A DNA stretch of 64,000 nt from Pectinophora gossypiella (lineage: Eukaryota; Arthropoda; Insecta; Lepidoptera; Gelechiidae), in NCBI RefSeq assembly GCF_024362695.1, contig NC_065433.1:25081700-25145699 (forward strand), in the 5' to 3' direction. A model generated the notes under the pieces. It was not told where the DNA came from, searched no databases, and was given only the letters and a program-made list of their open reading frames with translations. Of the stretch, positions 22,780-35,400 are shown piece by piece; the first letter of the stretch is position 1; every line of letters starts with the position of its first letter. The position numbers were made by a program, and so were the translations under genes.

Positions 22780-23566
22780 TAGTGTATATGTGCTTAAAAA
22801 TTACATAACAAAGTGCAATTTTACTAAATCGATCGGGTTTATGCAATGGAGACAGTAAAAAATATAAAAAGATCTGGCGGCTTTCGTCGAAAAGTCAGAA
22901 ATTATTTAAAAATAGAAAAATACAAAGAGGGGTTACAAATGAATTCCAATACTAACTTGCAACTTTCGTGTGATTCCCTGCAAAACATGGAAAAACTGCT
23001 ATAGAAAATACAAATTCAGTGTCCGGCACAACATCACTAAGTTATGTCAATGATCTCATAAAGTTTCTGGTAAGCAAAAAAGTAAAGAAAGTGTGTAGTG
23101 TAGATTATAATCAGTTATTTCCTGTACTTATGTCAAATTTTGCCTGTGGATATGAAGGTTGAATACTTAATTGGGTTAGAACATTACTATAGCGAAAAGT
23201 ACAAAGTAACCGTTAAAAATAAATACAATACAAGAAGTGTAAGAGAGAAAAGACTGATACAACCTAAAACAAATAATTATTATGGAGAAAGAATGTCGTC
23301 ATATTTAGTGCCAAAAATATTTAATAAAATAAGCTTGTTAAGACAAAATAATAAGTTAAGTAAAAATCTGTTAAAATTAAAACTAAGAAGTGTATTGCTC
23401 GATAGCTGTAAGTAATATATTATTTGTATTAACAATTACTGTCAGTAGGTAAATTAAGATATAAACATATTATGAGCGCTACTCGCCATCAAACTTCATA
23501 AGTTTGGCGGGGATGATCTGTAAATCTACCGTTTAAGTTTTTCATTTAAATAAATTAAAAAAAAAA
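22780..23566 (+). pseudogene. LINE 3' end with ORF2 C-terminus
   Basis: The frame 23140-23415 contains KYNTRSVREKRL, then a GERMSSYLVPKIFNKI motif and a lysine/leucine-rich end. This is the pattern seen after the reverse transcriptase domain in Jockey/CR1-type LINEs (Y-N-T-R, then G-x-S-x-x-x-x-x-P-K-I-F-N). A 3' UTR with GGCGGGGATGATCTGTAAAT and a terminal A-run at 23557-23566 follows. The sequence upstream of the frame has no reverse transcriptase core. It is inserted within the CCCAAGTAGCA element. Confidence 0.5.
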
Positions 23567-23570
23567 GATC

Positions 23571-23935
23571 ATGCTGAGAGTGATATGAGTGAACAGAGTG
23601 ACTCGGATGGAAAAACCACAAATGACGATGACGAAGATCGATCCGATTGCCTCAAACGGGATCTGCGCCAGTGGTCTACTGATCACTTATACCAGTTATA
23701 CCATGAGTTATTACTCATGGTATAACTCAAAATGCTTTAAAGGACTTATTTGAAATAATAAATAATTTTCAACGCGAAACTCTTCCAAGGGATCCGAGAA
23801 CATTACTGCAAAGTCCAAAAGGAATAGAAATCAAAAAAATCGGTAAGTAATGGCGAATACTGGCATCATGGACTAAAAAATAATCTCAAAAGATATTTTA
23901 AAAAATTATAATTATTATATTTATAAACAATCCAA
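23571..23935 (+). pseudogene. Relic of a transposon-encoded protein
   Basis: An acidic stretch (SEQSDSDGK..DDDEDRSD) is followed by LKRDLRQWSTDH, then after a break NALKDLLEIINNF, LPRDPRTLLQSPKGIEIKK, and in another frame NGEYWHHGLKNNLKRYFKKL. I recall this order (RxWxxxxxIxHxALxxLLxIL, LPxDxRTLLxTP, GxYxHxGL) from a widespread arthropod transposon protein, possibly EnSpm-like. The break contains a perfect hairpin, TTATACCATGAGT and its complement, at 23695-23725. Frames are disrupted, so it is a relic. It probably belongs to the surrounding DNA transposon. Confidence 0.5.
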
Positions 23936-25000
23936 CATGTCAATACATGTTCGTTACTACCAACTTTAGAACACCTCGCCGCACGCTCCCCGCGCCGCCG
24001 GCGCGAACTAGCGATTATATTTCATAATGTTTACATACAAATTAAAACTTTAAAGGCATTTTACTTACCCTTTTGAATTGAGTAATTAAATAGATTGTTT
24101 CTGCACAAAACCATCCATAATTTCTGTTCACAACTTAAAATATTAGTTCTCTGGTGAATGTCTAGAAATACTGTGACAAGTTAAAACATACATACATACA
24201 TACATACATAAACTCACGCCTATTTCCCACCGGGGTAAGCAGAGACTATAGAATTCCATTTGCTTCGATCCTGACACACTTAAAGTTAAAACGGTGTACA
24301 AAAATGACAGTTTATAGGTAATCTTAAACCACTCATAAAACTGTTTATTCTTCGACTAGAAAGTTTGGTATGTAACAAGTACAAATAGTCTTGTCATTAT
24401 CTAGAGCTATACTACAAATAATTCTTTAGAATGTTTGTTCTAAAGAAATCTATTTTCTAGACAATTTTGACTAGACGCCATTTTTATTGCTTGATACGTT
24501 TTTACATTATTATAACGAACTATTTATTCGTGTTTTTATGAATAAATTATGTCTAACAAATCATTCTACACGTTTTAAAATACTATATTATGAATGAAAT
24601 AAATGGTTTAAGCATTTAAATCCAATTTAAAAAATAATATTTTTCATAATATTTTTTATTTAGTAAATTATTAATTAAATATTACATTTAAAGCGGGCGC
24701 TCTTATTTTAAGAGAGTTTTACACAAATTCCACAAGAGACTTTCATCCGCATTAGGTTTTTCATGTCTAGGTGACAGTATCAGCCCGTATAAGCGGTAAA
24801 TAAATAGGAATTTAGAAATTTGTAACGCCATGTTGTAATATTAACTTTTACTCTTGTGAGATCTGCGCCATTATGAATCGTTGTCTATTTCAAATAAAAT
24901 CTATCTTAAAGCTGTTAACGTTAAGAAAATTTGGTCTTAAAACTTCACATGTAAAGATTTTTGTTTAGCTCTTAACATTATCTATAGACTATCTACTAGT
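23936..25000. other. Interior of the CCCAAGTAGCA element; short repeat
   Basis: At 24186-24262 there is an (ACAT)n run with AAACTCACGCCTATTTCCCA and GGTAAGCAGAGAC, the minus-strand form of a common moth repeat also at 43435-43642 and 45290-45370. The rest is AT-rich and without coding signals. Confidence 0.5.
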
Positions 25001-25265
25001 GCACATTGTGGTCTATAAACAGTTTAGAAAGCCTCTAGAAGTACGCCTTTAGACTTTGAAAATTTTCAACTCTTAACTCTATCTATTCGTGCGTTCTTAA
25101 CTCCTTCTTATGAATAGCTACAAGGTTGTGCCCACTTGGCTAGAGGCTATCTATAAGCGTTCTTGAAGATAACTTGAGGGATATATTACTCTAGAGGTAG
25201 ACAATCAAATCGAATTCTATTAGATATCTAATATCCCCTTTTTAGACTCGCCAATGCTACTTGGG

Positions 25266-25892
25266 GGCGTCAAGGTCGTGCCGTGGAGGGGACGAAGAGG
25301 AGCAGCGCAGTGTCACCGCTGCCAGCAGTTCAGGCATAGCAGCCATAACTGCCACCGCCCTACCGCCTGCGTCCGTTGTGGCGAAAACCACACGGCCAAA
25401 GAGTGCCTGCGCCCCCGGGAAGTTCCCGCAACCTGCGCCAACTGCGGGGGAACACACCCGGTGAATAGCTCTTCCTGCCAGGTCAAGTTACGCGAGCTGC
25501 GTAACACCAAGGCGGGTGCGGCGCCTATGACCGGCGCAAGAAGAGCCATCCCACCTGCAGCCTCCACTGTGGACCCCAACACCGAGCCGACCGCGCGGAG
25601 CTCGCTTATGGCCGCGGCGAACGGCCCAGCCGGGCCCAAGCCGCAGAGGCCTAAGCGCATCCGCAAGAGGGCAAAACCGACCCCCAATGCCACCACCGTC
25701 GTCGAGCAGCAGCCAGCACCAACTCCGACGCCGAACCAAGCGGTCGCTGCCCCTACCAAAGGGAAGAAGGCGAAGCCCCGCGCGGGGATACCACCGGCCC
25801 CCTTCAGCGAGAAGTTGGAAGTGATGGAGCAGTCAATCCAGCTGCTCCACGACATCCGCACACGGACCGACCCACTGCCCATCATCGTGTGA
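25266..25892 (+). pseudogene. Jockey ORF1 (gag-like), zinc-knuckle part
   Basis: Open to the stop at 25890-25892. It begins VKVVPWRGRRGAAQ and contains three CCHC/CCHC-like knuckles: C-H-R-C-Q-Q-F-R-H-S-S-H-N-C, C-V-R-C-G-E-N-H-T-A-K-E-C, and C-A-N-C-G-G-T-H-P-V-N-S-S-S-C. A proline/lysine/alanine-rich tail follows, then a final helix with MEQSIQLLHDI. These knuckles bind RNA in LINE ribonucleoprotein particles. This exon-like half continues directly from CMPG at 21006-21018 once the insert is removed. Confidence 0.85.
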
Positions 25893-26470
25893 GGCCTGGC
25901 ATCGCTGCTGGGCCAACTCACCGGTGGGCACTGATTACCATCACCGGACTGGACTGGGGCTGCCCACATCCACTACCGTCGAGTAGTTAGGATCGTGGCC
26001 ACCCCCCGGGGGATGAGTTGACGTTTCCAGTGGCAGTGGGAACAGTCCTCTCCCCCCTCCAGCCGAATCGACACCACCGCTAGCTGACGGGCGCTCACTG
26101 GGACTCCCCCAACGGGGAACCACCCGGTGGGCTCGACCTCGCTAGCGGCACCACGGACTTGACTTTCCATCGGGCTCACGGAGGAGCGATCATCGCCCGC
26201 CGTGTCCCACCCTCGTGCCACGCCCGTTTTTGCGGGCGGCGAGTGCGGCCACGTCAAGGGGGCATAGCCCCGAGGACGTCTCAGCGTCGCGGGCGAACGC
26301 GACGTGAAGAAACCCGATGTTGGCGGGGGTTTAGCGCGGGGAGCTACGCGAGGAACGGCGATCTAGAGCGATCGTGAGTGGCCGAGTTAATGCGCGCAAG
26401 GCCCCGCTAGTTGCGAACCCGCAAATTCCAATAAGATTCCAACTGGAAACGGCATACGACACTTCTCATT
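25893..26470 (+). other. GC-rich 3' region of the Jockey element
   Basis: No apurinic endonuclease or reverse transcriptase motifs in any frame. The DNA stays GC-rich to about 26415 and then drops into T-rich sequence (TTTACC(C)TTT repeats at 26470-26560). Confidence 0.5.
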
Positions 26471-29300
26471 TTACCTTTATTTTACCTTTGTTTACTTGTT
26501 TTTTTTAAGACCTTTTACCCTTTGTATTTTTATTTTTACCCTTTGTATTTTTATTAAGTCTTTTTTACTATATAAACGGTTGACCAATAAACTAATTCTT
26601 CACTTGTACCGCGGGTTTGCTTCAGTCCCAGCAAAAACAAATCTGCATAAGCAACAATGCCTTTTATATTTGGTGCAAACTGGCAACATCTTTCTTTAGT
26701 GGTCGGCGAATTGTGTGGGGCAGCTATGCACTTAATTAGGTACGTCATAAGACGTTTGGAATTCGATTGGGAGGGAGCTCGACCGTAATTGGAGTATTGT
26801 ACATGCAGATTATCAATATTAGCTTAACAGGATTATTTTGATTTGATATCATACTTAAGTATATTATTTTATTACATGATATAATTATGTAGGTATACAC
26901 GATTGTCTTATTTTTTATTCCATTAGGTACGACGAAAACTTCTTTAAAGTAATAATAAGACGGAATACATGTCCCTATAATGATAATTATTGTTTGTCAC
27001 GTAACCTGTGTTTGTTACAGTACTAGTTTACTACCGCCTTCGCATCCTAACGTTAGTTCTTATGGCATGCTATTTGTAATAATAAAAAATCTATTACATA
27101 AAATTATACGCAAATCACTGTTTTACCAAAGCACGAACCAAGCCTATGTAAGTCGTCTGTCGTAGGTAGTAATTTAAAGTTCTAATACAATATCTAATAA
27201 TATTACATTTTGAAAGTTACTATGCCAATTTTACCTTGTCCTTACAAGTAGCTACACAATTGATAATCAAACATGGCGGATCTCCAATAATAATTTACAT
27301 AGTACCAACAATAAATTACCATATACAACAGGGGTCTAACTTAGTATGCCGGTAGGTACGTAAAGTTGGAGAGATATTGGCTGCGGGCGTCAACTAATTG
27401 TACAGTTACTGTGGATAAGTACAGGAGCGCGATGAAACACTTTAGATTGAGACGTAAACTGAGATAGTTTTTCCAGAAAATACTTCAAATAACTCATCGT
27501 GTGGTTCGTCTTTGTGTCCAAGTCTTAACATCATTTATGGCGGCCCTAAATCGACTTGTTATTTTTCGAGTAACGGCGGCGTATAGCAATACCTACACCC
27601 GCATTTAATATACAAAATATAATCATCATCAATATACTAAAAGTAACACAATGTCATTTGGCGTTTATAGTTCGATTCTGTGCAAATCAATATATATTAT
27701 ATCCTCTGCCATAGAAATTGGTTCCGTCGTGATTTAAATATTTATCAGAGAGACATAACTAAATCAGTATACATTTTAGCCACAACTAGTATAATTTGTA
27801 TTGCTTATTAAACATGTAAAATCATTTCTTATGATAGTACCTGGCTTCTTTTTTCTTTCTTTCTTTCCGTTAATTCTCTTTATTCTAATTTCTAGGATTG
27901 GTTTATTTATCTTTTGGCATATAGATAGGTACTGAGCCTCCTCATCGTAGAAGGTAGTGCGGTGTGGTAAAGTTGTACTTTGAATCTGAAACTTCTAGTG
28001 ACAGCACAATTGTGAAGTAGGGAGTGAGGGAACAAACTACTTACCCAATACAGTGGCTCACAATTATTTTTTTGTTTTAATAATGTAGAATGATAAACGC
28101 CTAATCCTCTAAACCTAAACAGAATACTCTAAACCGGCGAGCATGCATGCAGATTGTCTATCAAAAGAGGTTAACCATGCTTACTCTCCGTGACAGAATG
28201 TTTCTTTTTTACTTTTTTTTTATTCTCTTATTTTGTTGTTATGTAGTAATTAACCATTTTTTAGGATTTAACTGCAACTAACCTCACGTTACAAAATTTC
28301 TTAACCATGCCGTGTATACACGTTTTGCGTTTCAATCTAGTGATTACCCACATCTGTAACCTTTTATTTTCTCATGCCATGATTGATACCTGTTGTGTGT
28401 ACCTTTTAAATAAATAAATAAAATTTTGATGAGAATAGAAGAAGCAAAAGTGGTGACAGGGCTGTTGTAAGTGGAATCCCTTTACCTATACCATGGGTTC
28501 TCATCGCGAACATTAGGAAAAATTGTTCAAAAAAATTTCAATAGATGACGCTAATAGTACCGATTTGAAATTAAAGTTTCTTTAAAAGTCAATAATCGAT
28601 AAATAGGCACTAAAAATATGTTTTATAATTTAAAAGTTGTACTCCAACCAAAATTTAATCAAAGATATTGGCATTTAATGGAAATTTTTTATATTTTTAA
28701 ATTTAGTGGTTACTCTAGCGGATTTACGTCGGAACTACGTCGAGTATGTAGCTTGTTGAGGGGTTAAATGATCTCGATTTTATCAACGCCATCTATAATT
28801 GTGTGCAAGAAGCTCGCTTAAAGTTGCGCCATCTATCGTCAATTATTGCAACATCGATCTAGCTTTGCCACAGATAATATAATATTACGTTTTTAAAAGT
28901 TTGTGTTTATTTGCAAAATACATTTTATTGAATTTATTAAATGTTTAGTTATAATTCCCATCAATTATGGGAGATACAATATCAAATTTTAAAAATAATA
29001 TAACTACCTATTACTATCATTTGACACTAAATTTGAGAACAAAAAAACGCAACTTTCAAATAATGTAGGTAGGTACCTAGTACCTACCTATGTTTGAAAA
29101 TGTTTGTTTTCGTTTGAATCCCGAGTCGAACGCGCCTTCTACGTTTTGTGTATTGTGATTTACAAACTGACCCTGGACTGAAATCGGACTTTGATTTGGC
29201 TTCATAAACCTACGACTTTTTGCACGATACACGGACTTCGGCTGCTACCTTCTACGATTGACCATCTGCGATCCCTCTCTCGGACTTGTGAATTTGCTTG
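26471..29300. other. Upstream region of the THAP gene, nothing recognised
   Basis: AT-rich intergenic sequence without a clear repeat or coding frame. Any promoter or non-coding first exon of the THAP gene should lie here, but no core promoter motif stands out. Confidence 0.4.
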
Positions 29301-29305
29301 AATGA

Positions 29306-29441
29306 CGACTCGGCTTGTTAAAAAGGACTGCGAACCTGCTTTGTTCCTATTATAATTGTACAAATTCTTCAGAACACAAGTCAATGTTCCGTTTTCCGTG
29401 GAATGACGTCAACCGCCTAAAAGTATGGCTTGAGAATTGCG
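29306..29441 (+). CDS. THAP gene exon 1 (first half of zinc finger)
   Basis: Open from the stop at 29303-29305. It contains C-S-Y-Y-N-C, then SEHKSMFRFPWNDVNRLKVW and LENC. The F-x-F-P and W positions match the THAP consensus. It ends ...TTGCG before GTAAGT, leaving one base (G). Confidence 0.75.
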
Positions 29442-32400
29442 GTAAGTAGTTAAATGTTTACTTTTATTTATTTTTAATATTAAACTGCAAAAAGTTATCA
29501 AACAAACAATTTGGAAGAATCAATGACAATCAAGACTGGAATAAAATAAAAAGAAATACCTACTTAACATGTTGGGAAAGTTATTGCCACTCCCCCTACT
29601 TGCTAGACTATTATTTTGGTAATCGGTTTATCATTTGTCACCATTTATCATTTAGTTTACCATAATTAATGTAATACTTAAAATCAAGCTGAGATCAACA
29701 GTTTAGAGTAGTAGAACAGTTTTTTTCTGTCTGAAGAACATAATATAATTAGGTATTGTGCTCAATGTCAATTTGGAATTATTAAATTAACTTTTGTACA
29801 ATTGGGTAATTTAGCATGGCATATAGATATACTAATCAAACTTGAAAATCTTAATTAGTGATTTTTAACATATTCTTACTGGGAACTCAGGGCCTCCAGA
29901 TTCTGAACCAATTGCTATAACTACTAAAGCACTGGAATAGTCAAAAACTTGTAAAGTACCTACTATGTACCTCTACTGTATGCGATGGATTTATATTTCC
30001 AAGTGAACTGTCGAATAAGAGGGACAAAAGTTAAAAAAAAGTCAATCAGGTACATAATTATTTCTGAATTTTGGACTGTTTTATTGAACATTTTATAGAC
30101 CAGGGCGGTTAAAATAGCCACATCGAAGCATTTCATCTAAGAAAGCAATATTTCAGTTTGACATTTGCGCATATAAAAGTAAGTGTGCAATGCAAATAAA
30201 TAATAATAAAACATTAATTTATTTCTTCTTATACAGTCTTAATAGATACCTAAGATAAATTACTATCTACCAAACCTACAGTTTTATACCAATTTCACAC
30301 ATCGGGACTGTCTACGGAAGCCAGGAACCCAAATGAGGTATATCTGGTATCTTGGTCTCGCTCATGCCTGACCACCTTTCAGCAGGTACCTATCTATACA
30401 TACATTATGTATAGGTAGGTACCTACAATAACTTAATAAAACATATCAAAAGTTGCTGTTTTAGTGGATTCTGCCACTGTGTATTATTGATTAGAACATT
30501 AGGTTTATGATCTGGAGGTCCGGGTACCGTTCCTGATATTATCAAAATTACTTTGTGAGATTATTCATCACAAATCAAATATTTTTAATGATCACAAACA
30601 GTTAGAACATACAAAAATTTATGCAACATACCTACTACAGTACAAATGGGAGGCCTGTTTAAGCAATTTCTTCCAGGCAACCACTACCAAGATCCAAACA
30701 TTAAGGTGATGCGTTACAGTCAGCTAGGTAACGCTGCGTCAACAGATGGCGTTACTTCTGCAGTTTTCGTATTTTTTTCCATTTATTCGTTTAGTGTTGA
30801 GTTCTGACCCAGTGAAATATTAGGTGGCGAAATCTTACATACATTATCTTTAAGTTAAGCTACAATTTTGAAATATTTACTGCAGATATCATATTGAAAC
30901 ATTGCATCAAAAGTTGGTGTCATTTCAATTTGTGTACAAACACGAAGCTGTCACACACACATGCGAACTAGGTTAGCTATTAAAAGAGATGCATAATTTG
31001 AAGTCTACTTCTAACTTCTAAATGGCGCATTTGGTAAAGCAGTCGCCGCCATTCTTAAGTTTCACGGTTCAAACCCAAGTGCATGTTTTAATTGTTTTTA
31101 CTTTTTGTATTTTTTTTTACAATTGAATTTAGCGAACCCGTCTATTTATTACGGAATTTTCAAAAAGTATCACTTTTACCAATAATATTATAATTAAAAT
31201 ACAATAATGTACTTTGCACTAAAGTACCTTCCGTAATTTCCGTATTTTTTATTTTATAAATTCTAACAGGCATTAATCGCATCAGTGAACATGCGGCTAA
31301 CTAAAAAACTACTGAACGGATTTTCATACGGTTTTCACCAATGAGTAGAGTACAAGAGTACAAGTATTTTTTTTTTTATATAAAATGGTTCAAAAATGAT
31401 GATGAATGTCAAACATAATTTATCGTTACAAATATAGCCGACTTGGAGCTTTCGGCGAAAACGCTGCCTGAGCCCATTGAGATATAACAAAACAACGTAT
31501 GGTTGAATTGTTCCTTTTTTGTAGGTCTACCGAAAAGTCCACAATATGACATAATAATTATATTGTGTATAAAGAATTGTGTATAATATGTATTGTATGA
31601 TTTTACAAATAACGATCACAGTACAGTAATAATAAGGTAGATTTTTCCTAAATTGCGTCGGTTCAAACTTTGTCGCATCGCGTTTGAAAGATGTAATAGC
31701 GCTTCAGGACGTCCCGCAAGCACGGCGCTGATGTCGCAGTATCCGCATATAATTATTATGACTTGTCATTTAGTTCCAATAAAATCCGCGGGACTTCATT
31801 CGTATGTCAGTGACAGCTGGTGATAGCATGCGGGACACTTAGCAGCTAATCGAATTCTATGTTATTTTCGCGCCCAGTCCAGACGACTTGCAGCGCATTT
31901 CTGGACTTATATTTACGCGTGGTGTTTATTGTTAGGTTAGTTAGTTCAGGTTAGGACGTCTTTTTTTAACGAGGACATTAAAAAAAGACGAGGCTGGGAC
32001 GTATTGAAGTAGTATTTCCATATATACGCGGCCTGAAATGGGCTGTTTCGGGGACCTGAACTGGTTGCTGTCGAACTTATTATCACGTTTTCTTGATTAA
32101 AATTCATAAATAAGTCAAATAGAAAAAAGAAAAAAGATTTTCGTTAGTTTTAGATCTGTCATGATGTCTGTGATGTTTGTTTATTATACATAAGAATTTC
32201 AAAATATACCTTAATTTTTTCCCAAAGGGCAAGGCAAAGGGAACTATGCCCATACAGCCATGTCTTGTGTTTTTTTTCTTGATGATGATTAATGAAATGA
32301 TGAAACCTAAGCCTCCTACTCCGAACCCCAAACGAAGTAAGCGGCTTGTTGGCGCAAAGCGAAAATAGATAGGAACACTTTGTTTATTGAATATTCCGAT

Positions 32401-35400
32401 TTAATAATACTATCGGGAATGTTTTCCGACTAACTTAATGTGATCATTAACTACAAAATACCACTTCGTATTGATTATTTAGATTATTCAATGAAGAAAG
32501 CAACCTTCCCGTTCCCATTCCCACCAAAAAGTCCGCGGCAAAGAGAATATAAATAAATCTGTATGTTGGATGGAAAAACAATTAATTATAAATGACTACT
32601 ATTTAGGCCGGCAAATGCATCAACATTTTTTTGATTTGGTTTTCCCCGAAGGGTAAGGCAAAGGGAACTATGCCCATACAGCCATTTCATTTTATGTAAG
32701 TATTGATTTTTTATTATAATATATGTCCTCTTTTAAAACACGGTACTTACCCATTATTTAAAAATGTTTAAATAATATGCGTTAAAACAAAAATATTTTT
32801 CCAATATTCCTTTTCTCAGATTGTAGTATTTTTAGTTTTTTATTTATATTTATTCTCTTCATACAAAATCTCTTTATAAATTGTCACTGACATTCTATTA
32901 CACTTGTCAAGTAGTCAAAGCCTTTAGAGAAAAAAAAAACTATCACGCACACAAACTAACATTGACACCTCTACACGCTCAGCAAATACACTGTAATCTG
33001 CACCACTACAAATGTAGAATTGATCAAAATTGAGGGTCTGAAATATGGTACTTCTCGTATTCGGATCCTAAATTTTTGTAAGTTTGCGAAAATAATACAC
33101 CAAAATATTACTATTTATCGGTTTTATAACAATATTCCTCTATCCGTTTTCCTGTAGCACTGCATCAACTTTTGTATGGAAAACGAATCACCTTAATCTT
33201 TATTTAGTTATGACATTGCGGACTAAGTCACTTAATTGTCCGAAAAAGTAAGAGTAAGCTTTGCTTCAGAAATTATATAGTTGGTCCGGGCTACCACCAA
33301 AACGATTAGCTCCTGTTATTTGAGGGTAGAGGGTAGAGATGATCCAGCAGTGGAACATCTATAGGCTATTTATGTTTTATTGAAAATTATATTGTTTTCT
33401 TGTAGGTAATATGGACATTGCCCACTTGCCTGCAAAAAATTTGCGGTCAAGGTATTTATGCATTGACCATTTCAATATCAAATATGTACGAAATGAGACT
33501 GGTCATAGAAAAAGACTCCGGAGAAGTGCAGTTCCAGAACCATATAAGACTGAAGACTTTCAAAATCGCTCAAGCACTTCCTCACCAGGTAAGCACAATT
33601 AATTTGTCAAGTTATTATACCTACAATTGGGTAGGTAGATACTTACCTACCACCGAATTAAGACAAATACAATCAAATTTTTATTGTAGGTTAGGTACCT
33701 ACCTATTGCTTGAATATCTACATAATATTGGTTTTTAGTAAAGTGAGTTATTACGTGAATGATACCTACCGACCTAGTAAGCAGTACCTTATTTACCAAT
33801 TAAAAAAATACAAGTTTTTTGAAAGGTTAGGTACCTACCTAGCTAATTACAACTTACCTACTACTTAGATGTAGACAAGTTAATGTAGGTACCTACCTAG
33901 TTAAATGTTTAAAGTAGGAGCTAGCTCATAAAGTAAACCTAGGTTTACCCAATCGATATAGGTACGTACACGTAGTTTACGATAACGTTAAAGTGTGGTG
34001 TCTGTATAAAACAAGGTTGTTTGTATGAAGTGTCCGGGGTGTGATGATAGGTAGGTTCGATAGGTGCCTATAGAAGTCTCGATTCCCAACCATTTTCAGT
34101 AACTAAACTATGATAAAGCCGTATTAACATAAATTGTAGAGTTTAAAATAATTAAAGACGTAAAATACCTATTATGCAAACAGAAATTTACAACTTTATT
34201 GTACCTACATAGATACCTATCTACTATCTGTAACGGCCTCCGTGGTCCAGTGGTTGAGCGTTGGGCTCACGATCCGGAGGTCCTGGGTTCGATTCCCGGT
34301 GGGGACATATCACAAAAATTACTTTGTGGTCCCTAGTTTGGTTAGGACGTTACAGGCTGATCACCTGGGCCCTGTTTTATAAAGCTGACAATCCGACAAG
34401 TCGACATATGTCAAAAAGTGACAATCCTAAAATTTTTCTGTTTAATAAAACTGACAGGCGACAAATTTGTCACGGTGGAAAATTTACAAATATGTCGAAT
34501 TGTCGCGACAATTCGACATATTTCTGTTTAATAAAACTTTTTGGGCGACAGGTGACAGGTGACAATTTGTCGTGAAAAACTTGTCAAATCAGCTTTATTA
34601 AACAGAAAATTGTCACGACACATTGACATATTTGTAGAATTGTCCGACAATTCTGACAGGAGAGTTACCCTCTGTCGCGAAACTATAATATATTTTGAAT
34701 TTTAAAGGAGTAAGAAAGTGTTTATAAAACACGCATTACAAAAAATGGTACTATCATCGAGCAGTGAAAGTCAATTGGGCACTAAACTTCCCAAACAGTA
34801 TGTTTCTATTTTCATAGATAATCCCCAAAATACTTAGTTTCTTGTGCATTTCCATCACAGGCGATCAAAACAAACAATCGAAGTTGCACTAGTGATTGAT
34901 TCTTTCTTTTACTTTGTTAATATTTTTTCTATTCTACCCTCATTTAGCTTCATAAAACATTATTATTTACAAATATGTCAAAATTCGTCATAATTGTCAC
35001 GACAATCCCACAATTGTGGTGACGTAATAATTTGACTGTGGTTTTTTGACATATGTCGAGTTTTATTAAACGCTTTTTTAAATGACAAATATGTCACGTT
35101 TTCACGGTCGATTTTTGACATAATTGTTACCTTTATAAAACAGCCTAAGCGCGACAATTCTACAATTTTGTCATTTTTTGACAGATATGTCGAATTGTCA
35201 GCTTTATAAAACAGGGCCCTGATTGTCCGAAAGTAAGACGATCCGTGCTTCGGAAGGCACGTTAAGCCGTTGGTCCCGGTTACTACTTACTGATATAAGT
35301 ACGTAGTCGTTATATGAGTCATGTCAGGGGCCTTTGGCGGCTCAATAGTAACCCTGACACCAGGGTAGATGAGGTTGGTAATTCACCTCACAACCCACAC

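Larger units (their letters stand above)
21018..25265. mobile_element. DNA transposon with CCCAAGTAGCA termini
   Basis: The left end reads CCCAAGTAGCACCGG and the right end TGCTACTTGGG, with GG on each side (21016-21017 and 25266-25267) as a 2-bp duplication. Deleting 4248 bp plus one GG rebuilds the Jockey frame ...CMPG-VKVVPW... exactly, which fixes both ends. Subterminal regions are rich in CTATAGAT, TCTAGA and CTCTAGAGG motifs (left 21058-21200, right 24990-25200). Inside lie a mariner, two retroelement tails and a relic of a transposon-encoded protein (23571-23935). A 2-3-bp duplication fits CACTA/EnSpm-like elements, but the termini are not CACTA; the family is unassigned. Confidence 0.75.
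19940..26470 (+). mobile_element. Jockey-type LINE, ORF1 only, split by a 4.2-kb insert
   Basis: Two GC-rich blocks (19940-21017 and 25266-26420) are the parts of one element. The first holds a leader and the 5' part of ORF1, the second the zinc-knuckle part of ORF1 and a GC-rich 3' region. Removing 21018-25265 joins them in frame. After ORF1 stops at 25892 there is no endonuclease or reverse transcriptase, so this copy is ORF1-only, either by deletion or by family design. The outer ends share a related segment (TAATGCGCAAAACGGCGACT near 19969; TAATGCGCGCAAGGCCCCGC near 26388, each followed within a few bases by TAGTTGCGA). The GC content contrasts sharply with the AT-rich surroundings. Confidence 0.7.

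Noticed and set aside
25313..26257. Minus-strand frames of up to 218 codons
   Set aside because: Same reason: antisense of the zinc-knuckle ORF1 and its GC-rich 3' region.
34234..34306. A tRNA gene
   Set aside because: A and B boxes are good, but the anticodon arm is not convincing and the sequence continues into SINE body and tail with a target duplication.
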